A DNA stretch of 64,000 nt from Humibacter sp049446075 (lineage in GTDB: Bacteria > Actinomycetota > Actinomycetes > Actinomycetales > Microbacteriaceae), in NCBI RefSeq assembly GCF_049446075.1, contig NZ_JBMSEB010000001.1, positions 2,170,001 through 2,234,000 of the forward strand, read 5' to 3'. Below the pieces are notes generated by a model. It did no database searches and was not told the origin of the DNA. It saw only the letters and a list, made by a program, of their open reading frames with translations. Shown here one piece after another: positions 17,276 through 24,847 of the stretch (the stretch's first letter is position 1; the number at the start of each line of letters is the position of its first letter). A program made the position numbers and the translations under genes.

Positions 17276-18076
17276 GTGTCCAACCCCTCCGTTCAGCTGT
17301 ACTCGGTGCGCGACGCCATCGACGAGGACCTCGACGGTGCCGTCGCTCGCGTCGCCGAGATCGGCTTCCGCCAGGTCGAGCCATACGCGTTCCACCTGCG
17401 TACCGCCGACTACAAGCGAGCGTTCGCCGCGACGGGTGTGACCGCGCCGTCCGGCCACGCCCCCGTCATCGACTCCGATGAGCCGGCCGCCATCCTGGAC
17501 GCCGCTGCCGAGCTCGGCATGACGACCGTGATCGACCCGTTCATCCCGACCGACAGGTGGCAGACATCCGATGACGTGCACCGCATCGCGGAGCGTGTCA
17601 ACGAGCTGTCCGAGCTGGCGAAGGCGCGCGGCCTGGAGTTCGGCTACCACAACCACCAGTGGGAGTTCACGAACCGCGTCGAGGGCCGCGTGGCCTACGA
17701 CCTGTTCGTCGAGCTCCTCGCACCGGATGTCGTTCTCGAGGTCGACACGTTCTGGGCGACCGTCGGCGGCGCAGACACGCCCGCCGTGCTGCGTTCGCTC
17801 GGCGACCGCGTGCGTGCGCTCCACATCAAGGACGGCCGCATCACCGGCGACATCGCAACGGTGCTGCCCAGCAGCGAGAGCGCGCTGGTCGTGCCCGAGG
17901 CGCTGAAGGCCGCCTTCGAGAACCAGACGCCGGCCGGACAGGGCGACATCGACGTGCTCGCCATCCTGCAGGCTTCACCCAACGCCCTGCGGGTCGTCGA
18001 GTTCGACGCCTACCGCGGCGACGTTTTCGAGGGGATCGCGGAGTCGCTCGCCTGGCTCGCCCAGAACGACGCCTGA
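17276..18076 (+). CDS. Sugar phosphate isomerase/epimerase (xylose isomerase-like TIM barrel)
   Basis: A 266-residue TIM-barrel enzyme of the AP-endonuclease-2/xylose isomerase-like superfamily. The start is GTG 17276, preceded by AAAAGGAG; the open frame upstream runs through a minisatellite and is not coding. Family features: VQLYSVRDAI at the first strand, GFRQVEPYAF at the second, GYHNHQWEF (metal-ligand His) in the middle, EVDTFWATVGG and LHIKDG at later strands, and a C-terminal Glu in VVEFDAY. Such proteins interconvert keto- and aldo-sugars or inositol derivatives. Its position between a GH3 enzyme and an MFS transporter suggests catabolism of the released sugar. The exact reaction is unknown. 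Confidence 0.9.
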   Translation: MSNPSVQLYSVRDAIDEDLDGAVARVAEIGFRQVEPYAFHLRTADYKRAFAATGVTAPSGHAPVIDSDEPAAILDAAAELGMTTVIDPFIPTDRWQTSDDVHRIAERVNELSELAKARGLEFGYHNHQWEFTNRVEGRVAYDLFVELLAPDVVLEVDTFWATVGGADTPAVLRSLGDRVRALHIKDGRITGDIATVLPSSESALVVPEALKAAFENQTPAGQGDIDVLAILQASPNALRVVEFDAYRGDVFEGIAESLAWLAQNDA

Positions 18077-18085
18077 GCGGCCTTC

Positions 18086-18163
18086 CCGAAACAGGCAGGA
18101 AGGCGCATACCGCTCGAGAACAGGCAGAATCGGCCTGGTCTCGAGCGGTATGCCTGTTTTCGG
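18086..18163. repeat. Nested hairpin element with ACAGGCA motifs
   Basis: A core hairpin of perfect 14-base arms (18106-18119, CATACCGCTCGAGA; 18139-18152) continues inward after one mismatch with CAGGC/GCCTG, leaving a 7-nt loop. An outer pair CCGAAACAGGCA and TGCCTGTTTTCGG surrounds it. It lies 9 bp after the isomerase stop and may terminate transcription. Its motifs recur at 34478-34553, so it belongs to a dispersed intergenic family. Confidence 0.8.
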
Positions 18164-18230
18164 ATGGGCTTCGGGGGCGAGGTTCGCGGCACGTCACCTC
18201 AGCGTTCACCTCGGCAGCTAGGGTGAGCGC

Positions 18231-19586
18231 ATGACCGACGTGTCCGGTGCTCGCAGCGACGCGGCATCCTCTGTCGTGGCCCCCGACGGCGCTCCTATCG
18301 TGCCGACCAGCACGAGCTTTGGCCGCGTGCTCGCCTGGGGCGCCTGGGACTGGGGGTCGTCGGCCTTCAACGCAGTCGCAACCACATTCGTGTTCACCGT
18401 GTATCTCACGAGCAAGTCGTTCGGCGACACGAACGTACTCTCCGGCCAGCTCAGCACCGCCATCACCATCTCGGGGCTCGTCGTGCTCGTGCTCGCCCCG
18501 GTGCTCGGACAGCGGACAGACACCAGCGGACGCCGCAAGCTCTGGCTCGGCATCAACAGCGCCGTCGTCGCCGTGTGCCTCGCGCTCATGTTCTTCGTGC
18601 GGGCGCAGCCGTCGTTCGCACTGTTCGGCATGGCGCTCGTGGCCATCGGCACGATCTTCTTCGAGATCGCCGCCGTGAACTACAACGGGATGCTGCGCCA
18701 GGTCTCCACTCCGAAGAACATCGGCAAGGTGAGCGGCCTTGGCTGGGGCATGGGTTACGTCGGCGGCATCGTGCTGCTGCTCATCGTGTACTTCGGCTTC
18801 ATCAAGCCGGACGTCGGTCTCTTCGGCGTCACGAGTGCCGGCGGTCTCGACGTTCGCGTCTCGATGCTCATCGCCGCACTGTGGTTCGCCGTGTTCGCCA
18901 TCCCTGTGCTCATCGCCGTGCCGGAGAACCGGGCACTCGAACAGTTCGGCCGTCCGCGTGTTGGCTTCTTCCGCTCCTACGGCGTGCTCGGGCGCGACAT
19001 CGGCCGGCTATGGAAGACGAACCGGCACACCCTCTACTTCCTGATCGCGAGCGCCATCTTCCGCGACGGTCTGACGGGTGTGTTCACGTTCGGTGGGATT
19101 CTCGCGGCCGGCACGTTCGGCTTCTCGGCAGGAGAAGTGATCATCTTCGCCATCGCGGCCAACGTGGTGGCGGGCGTATCGACCATCGCCATCGGCGCGC
19201 TCGACGACAAGCTCGGGCCGAAGCCTGTGATCGTGACCTCCCTCATTGGACTGGTCATCTGCGGCTCGCTCGTCTATGTGCTGCACGATGGCGGCCAGAT
19301 CGTGTTCTGGACGCTCGGCCTCGCACTCTGCCTGTTCGTCGGGCCGGCGCAGTCCGCGAGCCGGACGTTCCTCGGACGCCTCATCCCGCCGGGTCGCGAG
19401 GGCGAGATCTATGGCCTGTACGCGACGACGGGACGTGCGGCCACGTTCCTCGCCCCCGCGATGTTCACGCTGTTCGTCGTGATCGGCGGCAAGCAGTGCT
19501 GGGGCATCCTCGGCATCGTCATCGTGCTGGCGCTCGGGCTCGCGCTGCTGCTGCCGGTCAGGTCGAGACAGGACCAGCTGAGCTGA
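18231..19586 (+). CDS. MFS transporter, UMF1/ATG22-like
   Basis: A 451-residue major facilitator with 12 predicted helices. The opening AWGAWDWGSSAFNAVATTFVFTVYL and the loop RTDTSGRRKLWL match the UMF1 (ATG22-related) MFS subgroup. The first about 30 residues are a soluble, low-complexity tail. It lies 154 bp after the isomerase gene on the same strand, separated by a strong hairpin, so it may be a partly independent unit of the sugar module. Uptake of the glycoside or export of a product are both possible; the substrate is not known. It converges with the Gfo/Idh gene (32-bp gap). Confidence 0.88.
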   Translation: MTDVSGARSDAASSVVAPDGAPIVPTSTSFGRVLAWGAWDWGSSAFNAVATTFVFTVYLTSKSFGDTNVLSGQLSTAITISGLVVLVLAPVLGQRTDTSGRRKLWLGINSAVVAVCLALMFFVRAQPSFALFGMALVAIGTIFFEIAAVNYNGMLRQVSTPKNIGKVSGLGWGMGYVGGIVLLLIVYFGFIKPDVGLFGVTSAGGLDVRVSMLIAALWFAVFAIPVLIAVPENRALEQFGRPRVGFFRSYGVLGRDIGRLWKTNRHTLYFLIASAIFRDGLTGVFTFGGILAAGTFGFSAGEVIIFAIAANVVAGVSTIAIGALDDKLGPKPVIVTSLIGLVICGSLVYVLHDGGQIVFWTLGLALCLFVGPAQSASRTFLGRLIPPGREGEIYGLYATTGRAATFLAPAMFTLFVVIGGKQCWGILGIVIVLALGLALLLPVRSRQDQLS

Positions 19587-19618
19587 CGCGTGCTTCGCGC
19601 CGCCCTTGCCAGCGGCAG

Positions 19619-20659
19619 TCAGCCCACCGGCATCCAGGCGCCGCCGGCGCGCAGCGAGTCGCGAGCGGCAAGCGCAGTGCGCACGGCGAGCACGGCATCC
19701 TCGACGGGCGCGATGGGCGATGGGCGCCCGGATGCCACACACTCCAGAAAGTGCGCAGCCTGCCTCGCGTACGGGTCGGCGAAGGACGAGACCTTCTCAC
19801 TGAGGATGCCTCGCGTCGCCGCTTCGCTGTCGGTGCCGCGCAGCGTGAACTCGTCCACCGGCCGGTCGCCACCGATGTGCCTGGTAGCCACCATCCCGGC
19901 ATCGCCGGTGACCTGGAGAGCGGTCGCGAACGACGTGGACGCGGGCATCCGAGCATGGCTCAGCACCTGAGCGAGGCCACCGTTCTCGTAGCGCACGGTC
20001 GTCTCGATGGGGCCGAGCCCCTGAGCGCCGAGCGCCGAAGCTCCGAGACCCGACGCGTGCTCTTCAGCGGAGACGTAGGCATCCGCTGCGACCGCCCGCA
20101 CCCCGATCGGATGTCCGAGCAGCAGGTTCGCCTGGTCGAGGTCGTGGATGCCGAGGTCGACGGCCGGCCCTCCCGACTGCTCCTCGTCGAACCACCACTG
20201 CGTGCCTGGCGGCGCGATCATCCGCTCGGCGCGCACGTGCAACGGATGCCCCACCCGTCCCGCCGCGACCACCTCGCGCACGCGCAGATACGCGTCGAAG
20301 AACCGCACGACGTGCGCCACCATCAGCACGCGCCCGCTTGCCTGCGCTGCCCGCGCGATGGCATCCGCATCGTCCACCGAGAGCGCCATGGGCTTCTCCA
20401 GCAGCACGTGCTTTCCAGCTCGCAAGGATGCCTCCGCGAACGCCCTGTGCGTCGGCGTGGGCGTGCAGATGGTCACGATCTGCACCGACGGATCGGCCAG
20501 CGCGACATCGAGGTCGGTGACCGTGCGCGCATCAGGTGCGTCCTGCAGCGTGGCGTCTGGAGTGCGGCCGACGAGGTACGAGACCTCGGCGCCCACCTGC
20601 CGCCATGCAGAGGTGTGCGCCGCACCGATGGTTCCCGGGCCGATGATCGCGATGGTCAT
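19619..20659 (-). CDS. Gfo/Idh/MocA family oxidoreductase
   Basis: NAD(P)-dependent sugar or inositol dehydrogenase, 346 residues. The N-terminal Rossmann fold opens with IAIIGPGTIGAAHTSAW. The family motif appears as GKHVLLEKPMAL (about 86-97, catalytic Lys in EKP). The GGPAVDLGIHDLDQANLL segment (about 173-190) supplies the catalytic Asp/His pair. The C-terminal domain is the alpha/beta substrate-binding fold. Sharing the neighbourhood with GH3, isomerase and MFS genes suggests a role in the same sugar pathway, although it is transcribed convergently. The precise substrate is unknown. Confidence 0.92.
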   Translation of the reverse strand: MTIAIIGPGTIGAAHTSAWRQVGAEVSYLVGRTPDATLQDAPDARTVTDLDVALADPSVQIVTICTPTPTHRAFAEASLRAGKHVLLEKPMALSVDDADAIARAAQASGRVLMVAHVVRFFDAYLRVREVVAAGRVGHPLHVRAERMIAPPGTQWWFDEEQSGGPAVDLGIHDLDQANLLLGHPIGVRAVAADAYVSAEEHASGLGASALGAQGLGPIETTVRYENGGLAQVLSHARMPASTSFATALQVTGDAGMVATRHIGGDRPVDEFTLRGTDSEAATRGILSEKVSSFADPYARQAAHFLECVASGRPSPIAPVEDAVLAVRTALAARDSLRAGGAWMPVG

Positions 20660-20684
20660 GCTGGAATCCTCGCAGCCACAGCCG

Positions 20685-20772
20685 CGGGTTGACCACGGCG
20701 CCCCACCGCTGGTTGAGAACGCTGCCCCACCGCGGCTTGAGAGGGGCCACGGCGGCGGTGCTACTCAACCAG
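20685..20772. repeat. Minisatellite, 24 bp x 3, with inverted end
   Basis: Three copies of a 24-bp unit (second copy starts CTGGTTGAGAACGCTGCCCC; 20685-20708, 20709-20732, 20733-20756, last one diverged). CTCAACCAG at 20764-20772 is the exact complement of CTGGTTGAG at 20709-20717, so the block can also fold. It fills the gap between two minus-strand genes. Confidence 0.7.
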
Positions 20773-20783
20773 GGGCGTCACTC

Positions 20784-21311
20784 TCAGTCCAGGCGCTCGC
20801 CTTCGAGGTGCTCCACAAGCCGCCAGGTGGCACCCTCGTCGTCACTCACCCAGCCCTCGAACGTGTAGCTGTGCTCGGACACCCCGTTGAAGTTCCACCG
20901 GATCGGACGCTCATCGTTCTGCGTCCCGTCCTGTCGGATTCCGTCGCGCCAGCCTTGCGCAACGAGGTTCGCGTACTGGTTGTTCGCCGGGGAGAAGTAG
21001 CTGACCCGCACGATTCCCGCGGCTGGGTCGTACACGCGCACGGCGACCGCGATCGTCTGCTGCTGGTCGCCCGACCCGATGACCTCGAGGTCTTCGATGG
21101 CGCGGCCGTCCACGACCCACGACACGAGCCAGGTGAAGTCGCGGTCCTCCCACTCGCCGGTCTCCTGGTCGAGCCGTCGTCCGCGCACGCGCCACGCGCC
21201 CACGAGCTGCCCGAACCGCGTCATGCGCTTTGGATGCTCGGGGGAGGGGCCCGAACTGATCAAGGCATCCGCGAACGTGCGGTCTGCTGCGGCGCTGCGT
21301 TCCTCGTCCAT
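20784..21311 (-). CDS. Conserved hypothetical protein (DUF1579-like)
   Basis: A 175-residue soluble protein starting at ATG 21311 with GAGGAAGG before it; the open frame upstream overlaps dcd. The central part is a string of beta strands (GQLVGAWRVRGRRLDQETGEW, TWLVSWVVDGRAIEDLEVI, IAVAVRVYDPAAGIVRVSYFS, WNFNGVSEHSYTFEGWVSDDEGATW) that resembles lipocalin-like DUF1579 proteins thought to bind small hydrophobic ligands. The match is by pattern only. It lies 65 bp downstream of dcd on the same strand and could be co-transcribed. No catalytic motif is visible. Confidence 0.75.
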   Translation of the reverse strand: MDEERSAAADRTFADALISSGPSPEHPKRMTRFGQLVGAWRVRGRRLDQETGEWEDRDFTWLVSWVVDGRAIEDLEVIGSGDQQQTIAVAVRVYDPAAGIVRVSYFSPANNQYANLVAQGWRDGIRQDGTQNDERPIRWNFNGVSEHSYTFEGWVSDDEGATWRLVEHLEGERLD

Positions 21312-21376
21312 CAGCTCGCCTTCCTCCTGCGCTTGGCGCGTGTGCTGTTGTGGATGCCGGATCTCCCGAACGCGGC

Positions 21377-22006
21377 CTACCTGATCGAAGGTGCCTGGGC
21401 ATCCTCCACGGACTCGCCCTCGGGCGCGCCGCTGACGTCGGTCCGGTGGAAGTTCAGGTACGAACGGGATGCCGTGGGCCCGCGCTGGCCCTGGTATCTG
21501 GAACTGTATGCGGCGGAGCCGTATGGCTTCTCCGCGGGCGACGACAACTCGAAGAAGCACATCTGACCGATCTTCATGCCGGGCCAGAGCTTGATCGGCA
21601 GGGTTGCGACGTTACTGAGCTCGAGCGTCACGTGACCGGTGAAGCCGGGGTCGATGAATCCCGCCGTAGAGTGCGTGAGCAGGCCGAGACGTCCGAGTGA
21701 GCTCTTGCCCTCGAGGCGGGCCGCAATGCCGTCCGGCAGCGTGACGCGCTCGTAGGTGGAGCCCAGTGCGAACTCGCCGGGGTGCAGGATGAATGGCTGG
21801 TCGCCGTCCACCTCGACGAGATGTGTGAGCTCCGGTTGATCTTGTGCCGGATCGATGAACGCGTACTTGTGGTTGTCGAACAGCCGGAAGAACCTGTCGA
21901 GGCGCACGTCGATGCTCGACGGCTGGATCATCGCCGGATCGTAAGGCTCCAACGCGATGCGCCCGGCGTCCAGTTCGGCCCTGATGTCGCGGTCGGAGAG
22001 CAGCAC
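21377..22006 (-). CDS. dcd: dCTP deaminase
   Basis: Deoxycytidine triphosphate deaminase of 209 residues, converting dCTP to dUTP (some homologues continue to dUMP) for thymidylate synthesis. Signature elements: MLLSDRDIRAEL start, QPSSIDVRLDRFFRLF (about 27-42), GKSSLGRLGLLTHSTAGFIDPGFTGH (about 110-135, catalytic Glu just before it in ARLEGKSS), and the tail QGQRGPTASRSYLNF that folds over the nucleotide. Its length fits the actinobacterial enzyme. Whether it is mono- or bifunctional cannot be decided from these motifs. Start ATG 22006 is supported by conservation of the first residues. Confidence 0.95.
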   Translation of the reverse strand: MLLSDRDIRAELDAGRIALEPYDPAMIQPSSIDVRLDRFFRLFDNHKYAFIDPAQDQPELTHLVEVDGDQPFILHPGEFALGSTYERVTLPDGIAARLEGKSSLGRLGLLTHSTAGFIDPGFTGHVTLELSNVATLPIKLWPGMKIGQMCFFELSSPAEKPYGSAAYSSRYQGQRGPTASRSYLNFHRTDVSGAPEGESVEDAQAPSIR

Positions 22007-22208
22007 GTGGCCAGACTATCCGGTTGCCATCGTCGTGCTGCCGGCGGCGCTCGAGGCACCGCGGCGGCGCGATTCGATTCTCTAGAAGATAGTTTCGACA
22101 CAGCGGCGCACCGCTAGCTGAATGAGTAGCGGGCCTGGCAGACCCATTGTTTCCTTCTCGGTCGATTCTGGTACTGCAACTACGGCCATAACAACCTCTC
22201 CGTGCTTC

Positions 22209-22237
22209 TTGAACTCGCTTCGGTCGCGGTCTATAAT
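22209..22237 (+). promoter_or_regulatory. Promoter of the DUF222/HNH gene, leaderless type
   Basis: TTGAAC (22209-22214), a 17-bp spacer, then a perfect TATAAT (22232-22237). The expected start of transcription (about 22244) falls on or next to the ATG at 22245, and no convincing ribosome site precedes it. The mRNA is probably leaderless. Confidence 0.8.
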
Positions 22238-22244
22238 AGAAGAT

Positions 22245-23780
22245 ATGTTCGACTCTAACGCTCTCGCGGCCCGTTCTGCAACCCTGCAGCGCGCCGCGGA
22301 ACGTGACGTCAGGAACACCCATCAACATCCCGCGGCCCCGTCCGGCCCGACATCCCGGTCCGTGCCCGTGGCCCAGTCCGACCCGACATCCGGGTCCGTC
22401 TCGGCGGCCGAGTCCGTCCCCGCAGCATCGGATGCACCCGCCGCCGACACTTGGGACGCCGCAACCTGGGACGTCACGACCTGGGACACCAACGCCTGGG
22501 ACATCGATACCTGCGACGCCGAAGCGTATGCGCCGGCGAGCCCACGCTCGATCACGGCCCAGGAGCTGATCGACCTCGTTTTCGACGACGCAGTCGCGAA
22601 TCAGACGCTTGCGAATCAGACCATTGCCCATCAGATCTTCGCCGTGCACGAAGCGTTCGAGATCGCCAGGCAGTATCCGCGTCTCTACGTTCCTGTCGGT
22701 GCCCCCGCCGGCTCTCCCGACGTGGACGAGATCGACTTCGCGGTCCGCTCCGTTGCCTTCGACCTGGCACAGCGTCTGGCGGTCAGTGAGAACGTGGTTC
22801 GCGATTACGACCGTCAAGCCGCAGTTCTCGCCACTCGGCTGCCGAAGCTGCGTGAACTGTTCCTGTCTGGGCGCATCTCGCAGCAGCACGTGCGGGCGGC
22901 GGTGGATTGTGCTGAGTTCCTGCCCGACGAGGCCACGACGGTCGAGTACGACGAGCGGATCGCGAAGATCGCCGAGGGCCTGCGTTGCGGCGAGTTCGCC
23001 CGCCGGTGCCGGCTGCTGCGCGACCGCATGTGCGCCGACACGATGCAGGAACGCCACGACCGGGCGCGCGACCAGCGCCGAGTCTCGGTCGAGACGGCCG
23101 ACGATGGCATGGCGTGGCTCAACGCTTATCTCCCGGTGATGGATGCCGCCGGCATCGAAGCCCGACTGCAGGCCGCGGCACGCGCACAACGACTTCACCC
23201 GGGCGAGCATCGCACCCTTGCTCAGCTTCGCGCCGACGCACTCGTCGGGCTCCTGCTCGGGGACGCCGCGGATGCCGCCCACTCGGCAGCTGGGTCGGAC
23301 GCGGCTCCGCGCATCCCGGCTCTCGGAAGCGCCGGGATCACCGTGCAGCCGTTCCTCCTGATCGACGCCGATGGCAGGTTCGCCGAGCTGCTCGGGTACG
23401 GCCCGGTCGACCCCCGCTCGGCCGCGATGGCGCTCCGCGACGCACCATCGTTCCGTCGGGTGTTCGCCGACCCTGTGGATCCCGCGAAGCTCACGCTCGA
23501 CCGGAGACGGTACCGACCGTCGCCCGACCAGCTTCGGTGGCTCAAGATCCGCTACGGGCTCGACGACTCCGCAGCACCGTTCCTGTGTCCAGGGGCAGAG
23601 ATCGACCATGTGATCGAGTTTCAGCACGGCGGCGACACCGATGTCGACAACCTCGTGCCCCTCAAGCCGCGGTTGCACCGGCTGAAATCGGTCACGCGTA
23701 TCCGTCTCGATCCGAAGCCCGATGGCGGCATCCGCGTGCGCACCCCGACCGGGTACGACTCCGATCCGCCGCCGTTCTAG
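22245..23780 (+). CDS. HNH endonuclease with DUF222 domain
   Basis: A 511-residue protein with the DUF222 domain (about residues 110-360) followed by a C-terminal HNH nuclease motif. The HNH core is visible as CPGAEIDHVIEFQHGG, then DNLVPLKPRLHRLKS (about 447-485). Such proteins are multicopy in Microbacteriaceae and other actinomycetes, and their biological role is not settled. Start ATG 22245 is favoured over the upstream frame because a perfect promoter abuts it. The N-terminal about 100 residues are low complexity and include five tandem TWD-type pentapeptides encoded by a 15-bp DNA repeat. It is transcribed alone, divergent from dcd. Confidence 0.9.
   Translation: MFDSNALAARSATLQRAAERDVRNTHQHPAAPSGPTSRSVPVAQSDPTSGSVSAAESVPAASDAPAADTWDAATWDVTTWDTNAWDIDTCDAEAYAPASPRSITAQELIDLVFDDAVANQTLANQTIAHQIFAVHEAFEIARQYPRLYVPVGAPAGSPDVDEIDFAVRSVAFDLAQRLAVSENVVRDYDRQAAVLATRLPKLRELFLSGRISQQHVRAAVDCAEFLPDEATTVEYDERIAKIAEGLRCGEFARRCRLLRDRMCADTMQERHDRARDQRRVSVETADDGMAWLNAYLPVMDAAGIEARLQAAARAQRLHPGEHRTLAQLRADALVGLLLGDAADAAHSAAGSDAAPRIPALGSAGITVQPFLLIDADGRFAELLGYGPVDPRSAAMALRDAPSFRRVFADPVDPAKLTLDRRRYRPSPDQLRWLKIRYGLDDSAAPFLCPGAEIDHVIEFQHGGDTDVDNLVPLKPRLHRLKSVTRIRLDPKPDGGIRVRTPTGYDSDPPPF
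22450..22524 (+). repeat. In-frame 15-bp tandem repeat, 5 copies
   Basis: Five copies of a 15-bp unit (CCTGGGACGTCACGA type) inside the DUF222/HNH gene encode the pentapeptide run TWDAA-TWDVT-TWDTN-AWDID-TCDAE. Because the unit is a multiple of three, copy number could change without breaking the frame. Confidence 0.85.
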
Positions 23781-23874
23781 TCGGGCTTCGGCGTGCCACG
23801 CCGACGTGGCCGGCGCAGATTCCGCCCTCAGGATGCCGTCGGTTACCATGGTGCATGCCGCCACCGGCGGTCGC

Positions 23875-23948
23875 GCGGATGTAGTTCAATGGCAGAACCT
23901 CAGCTTCCCAAGCTGATAGCGCGGGTTCGATTCCCGTCATCCGCTCCA
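23875..23948 (+). tRNA. tRNA-Gly (anticodon CCC)
   Basis: A 74-nt cloverleaf with encoded CCA. The acceptor GCGGATG pairs with CATCCGC, the anticodon stem TCAGC/GCTGA encloses loop TTCCCAA, giving anticodon CCC for codon GGG, and the T-arm holds GGTTCGATTCC. A strong terminator follows directly. Confidence 0.95.
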
Positions 23949-23991
23949 ATGGATCTGGCGCTGCCCGTAAGGGTGGCGCCAGATCCATTTT
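23949..23991 (+). terminator. Intrinsic terminator of tRNA-Gly
   Basis: Perfect 13-bp stem ATGGATCTGGCGC (23949-23961) with its complement (23976-23988), an inner CCC/GGG pair in the loop, and a TTTT run at the end. It begins at the first base after the CCA end. Confidence 0.92.
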
Positions 23992-24061
23992 CGGCAGTTG
24001 GGTCGGGAATCGATCAGCAGGCGAAGCCTGCGGCCGCCAGACGCCCGCCGCGCCCCGAGCG

Positions 24062-24757
24062 CTACCGCTTCGCCTTCCGCGCACCTCGCCGGGGCCCGCG
24101 CTCCCGGGGCACCCCGAGCATGCGGTCGAACACTGCCGAAAGCGGCCCCGTGAGCCCGAGCAGAAACAGCGTGAAGTACGACAGCACGGGCACGGCGATC
24201 GAGAGCCCGAGGGCGACCAGGAACAACGTTGTCATCGCGAGGTACACAGCCATGCCACGCAGCAACGAGTAGGGCTCGGCCTGGTGGAGCTCCGGATGCC
24301 TGTTCAGGAACAGCTCCTGGAAGAACGCCAGCAGGCTGGTCAGCGCCATGGTGCCCATGTACGACGCCTTCACGACTGGGTCGTCGCTATCCATGATGTT
24401 CGTCATCGCCGTGGCCACCGGCAGCCACACGATCGTGAGCAACCAGGCCATGTTGAGCCACAGCAGCGGCACGCTGACCTGCACAACCCGGGCGAACATG
24501 CGGTGGTGGTTGATCCAGAACATCGCGATGATGACGAAGCTGATCAGAAAGCTCAGCAGCAGGAGCCAGTTCTCGGAGAACCAGGTGGACGCGGGCACCT
24601 GCCGGGAGACCCGCGCGAGACCCGTGATGGCATCCAGTAGCGGCAGGATCAACAGCGTCATCGCTATCGCGACCACCGCGTCGATGAAGGCCTTCGCGCG
24701 GTCCGCGCTGAAGAACGCCTCGACCTCGACAGAACCGTCAGTTCGCCGTTCGCTCAC
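24062..24757 (-). CDS. TMEM175 family (DUF1211) membrane protein, putative K+ channel
   Basis: A 231-residue membrane protein of the TMEM175/DUF1211 family, whose bacterial members form potassium-selective channels. The family motif in helix 1 appears as DRAKAFIDAVVAIAMTLLILPL (about residues 19-40), with the variant RxxxFxD pattern. About six helices are present, including one with FVIIAMFWINHHRMF, typical of the family. The start is GTG 24757. It diverges from a P-type cation ATPase gene, so both neighbours deal with cations, but co-regulation is not shown. The C-terminus is a short basic tail. Confidence 0.85.
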   Translation of the reverse strand: MSERRTDGSVEVEAFFSADRAKAFIDAVVAIAMTLLILPLLDAITGLARVSRQVPASTWFSENWLLLLSFLISFVIIAMFWINHHRMFARVVQVSVPLLWLNMAWLLTIVWLPVATAMTNIMDSDDPVVKASYMGTMALTSLLAFFQELFLNRHPELHQAEPYSLLRGMAVYLAMTTLFLVALGLSIAVPVLSYFTLFLLGLTGPLSAVFDRMLGVPRERGPRRGARKAKR

Positions 24758-24847
24758 CCGACGATGGTATGGGTTGGCTGAGCAGTGGCTCCATTAGGCT
24801 CGCGTCGTGGGGGCGCTGGCGCCGCCACGGCGTGAACAGGGGAGACG

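Noticed and set aside
14791..17283. 830-residue open frame on the minus strand
   Set aside because: Antisense to the GH3 gene; no family motif and Arg/His-rich composition.
18575..20692. 705-residue open frame on the plus strand
   Set aside because: Runs out of frame through the MFS gene and antisense through the Gfo/Idh gene; Arg/His-rich shadow.
21612..23864. 750-residue open frame on the minus strand
   Set aside because: Antisense to the DUF222/HNH gene and out of frame over dcd.
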